A stretch of 7,822 nucleotides of DNA from Phenylobacterium sp. (GTDB lineage Bacteria > Pseudomonadota > Alphaproteobacteria > Caulobacterales > Caulobacteraceae): the NCBI GenBank assembly GCA_019264505.1, contig JAHUZY010000183.1, forward strand, positions 1 to 7,822, in the 5' to 3' direction. The notes under the pieces were generated by a model. The model searched no databases. It had not been told where the DNA came from and worked only from the letters and a program-made list of their open reading frames with translations. A program made the position numbers and the translations under genes. The stretch's first letter is position 1; each line of letters begins with the position of its first letter. Below, one piece after another: positions 6,986 to 7,822 of the stretch.

Positions 6986-7599
6986 CGGCCCAGCTCCTGC
7001 AGGGCGGCCTTGATCAGGGCGGCGGCCTCGGCGTCCTCACCCAGCCGCAGCACGGCCGCCTCCACCAGGCGCCTGGCCTGGGGCTCGGCGACGCCCAGGC
7101 CCATCAGGGCGGCGACCGCCTCGCCCGCGGCGGAGGGGGCCGGTGGCGCATCGGCCGCGCCGGCGCCGGGCGCAAAGGCGCTCACCGGCAGGTCGGTGAG
7201 GGGCTTGTCCTTCAGCTCGGTGGCGATGCGCAGGGCGAGCTTGGGGCCCACCCCTTGCGCGCGGGCGATGGCGGCCTTGTCCTGGCGCCCAGCCGCGGCG
7301 GCCAGCTCGGCCGGCGGCAGCACGTCCAGCACCGCCAGGGCCGCCTTGGGCCCGACGCCCTGAATCTCCTTGAGGATCAGGAAGGTGCGGCGCTCGTCCC
7401 GGGTCAGGAAGCCGTAGAGGCGCATGCCCGCCTGCTCGCTCCACTGGGTTTCGATATGCAGCACCGCCTCTTCGCCCACCGGCGGCAGGCGCGAGAGGGT
7501 GCGCGCGCCGCAGCGGACGACATAGCCGACGCCGAGCACGTCGATCAGGGCGTCCTCCTCGCCGATCTCGGCGACCGTTCCGCGCAGCCGGCCGATCAT
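6982..7599 (-). CDS. ruvA: Holliday junction recognition protein RuvA
   Basis: RuvA forms tetramers that hold the four-way junction open and dock RuvB. The 205-residue product starts MIGRLRG, the family's usual N-terminus, so I chose the ATG at 7597-7599 over the GTG one codon upstream. The OB-fold domain is about 1-63, ending in RLYGF. Two helix-hairpin-helix motifs follow, IQGVGPKAA (79-87) and AQGVGPKLA (114-122). A flexible Ala/Pro linker (140-158) leads to the C-terminal RuvB-binding domain (159-205, [11 protein letters not shown]). At the acidic-pin position, E. coli has Glu55-Asp56 and this protein has Glu55-Gln56. The ATG shares its A with the ruvC TGA. Confidence 0.98.
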   Translation of the reverse strand: MIGRLRGTVAEIGEEDALIDVLGVGYVVRCGARTLSRLPPVGEEAVLHIETQWSEQAGMRLYGFLTRDERRTFLILKEIQGVGPKAALAVLDVLPPAELAAAAGRQDKAAIARAQGVGPKLALRIATELKDKPLTDLPVSAFAPGAGAADAPPAPSAAGEAVAALMGLGVAEPQARRLVEAAVLRLGEDAEAAALIKAALQELGR

Positions 7600-7822
7600 C
7601 ACGCCACCCTCCTCGACGGCGCGCGGCTCGCCAGACTCCGGGCGGTGCGGGCATGGGCGTGGGCGATGGCTACGGCCAGGGCGTCAGCGGCGTCGGCGGT
7701 CACTCCGCCGGCGGCCGGCAGCAGTCGGGCGATCATGAAGGCCACCTGGTCCTTGTCTGCGCCGCCCGTGCCCACCACGGCCTTTTTGACCACGGTGGCG
7801 GCGTATTCGGCCACCGGCAGGC
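7599..7822 (-). CDS. ruvC: Holliday junction resolvase RuvC, C-terminal part (runs off the right edge)
   Basis: RuvC is the dimeric endonuclease that cuts Holliday junctions symmetrically. About 74 C-terminal codons are present, and the frame is open to the window edge, so the start lies outside. [22 protein letters not shown] matches the DNA-binding part of the family. [10 protein letters not shown] carries the last two metal-binding Asp residues of the RNase H-like active site (DxxDA). The stop TGA overlaps the ruvA ATG by one base. The Shine-Dalgarno for ruvA lies inside these last codons. Confidence 0.97.
   Translation of the reverse strand, partial: LPVAEYAATVVKKAVVGTGGADKDQVAFMIARLLPAAGGVTADAADALAVAIAHAHARTARSLASRAPSRRVA
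7608..7613 (-). promoter_or_regulatory. Ribosome binding site for ruvA
   Basis: AGGAGG on the minus strand is a full Shine-Dalgarno core located within the ruvC tail. It is 8 nt from the ATG at 7599 and 5 nt from the alternative GTG at 7602. The spacing and the conserved MIGRLRG start favour the ATG. Confidence 0.8.

Noticed and set aside
5765..7363. A 532-codon open frame on the plus strand opposite ruvB and ruvA.
   Set aside because: It is fully antisense to two unmistakable genes, has a low-complexity Gly/Ala/Arg-rich product without any recognisable domain, and is the expected by-product of G+C-rich codon usage.
7600..7602. A GTG one codon upstream as the ruvA start.
   Set aside because: The family begins MIGRLRG, and the Shine-Dalgarno is better placed for the ATG at 7599. 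The difference is one residue.

Overview
The window is about two-thirds G+C, and every gene in it lies on the minus strand. Read in the direction of transcription (high to low coordinates) the order is ruvC (3' part), ruvA, ruvB, ybgC, tolQ, tolR, tolA, tolB, pal, cpoB (ybgF), tilS (5' part). This order, the protein sequences and a clear shortage of GANTC (CcrM) sites point to an alphaproteobacterium, probably of the Caulobacter/Phenylobacterium group. That placement is an inference from gene content and style; there is no rRNA in the window.

The right-hand block (5477-7822) is a tightly packed set. ruvC and ruvA share one base, ruvA and ruvB overlap by four bases (GTGA), and ybgC follows ruvB after 12 nt with a strong Shine-Dalgarno. 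RuvAB binds and branch-migrates Holliday junctions and RuvC cuts them. YbgC is the hot-dog acyl-CoA thioesterase usually linked to the tol genes.

The middle block (1221-5290) encodes the trans-envelope Tol-Pal machine. TolQ and TolR form the inner-membrane proton-driven motor, TolA spans the periplasm, TolB is a periplasmic propeller, and Pal is the outer-membrane lipoprotein that holds peptidoglycan. tolQ-tolR-tolA-tolB are separated by only 4, 9 and 14 nt. The block is set off from ybgC by a 186-nt gap with overlapping palindromes. Pal is set off from tolB by 134 nt holding a weak promoter-like pair, a hairpin and the window's only intergenic GANTC site.

The left-hand block (1-1061) is cpoB, a secreted coiled-coil/TPR protein tied to Tol-Pal function, whose last codons overlap a GTG start for tilS (tRNA-Ile lysidine synthetase). 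A strong hairpin followed by a T-rich tract lies between pal and cpoB and should stop or attenuate transcription inside the cluster.

I see no mobile element, CRISPR array, RNA gene or anomalous island. This is a conserved housekeeping region. The points worth a second look are regulatory (the three long gaps) or concern individual residues; I found no evidence for a previously undescribed system.
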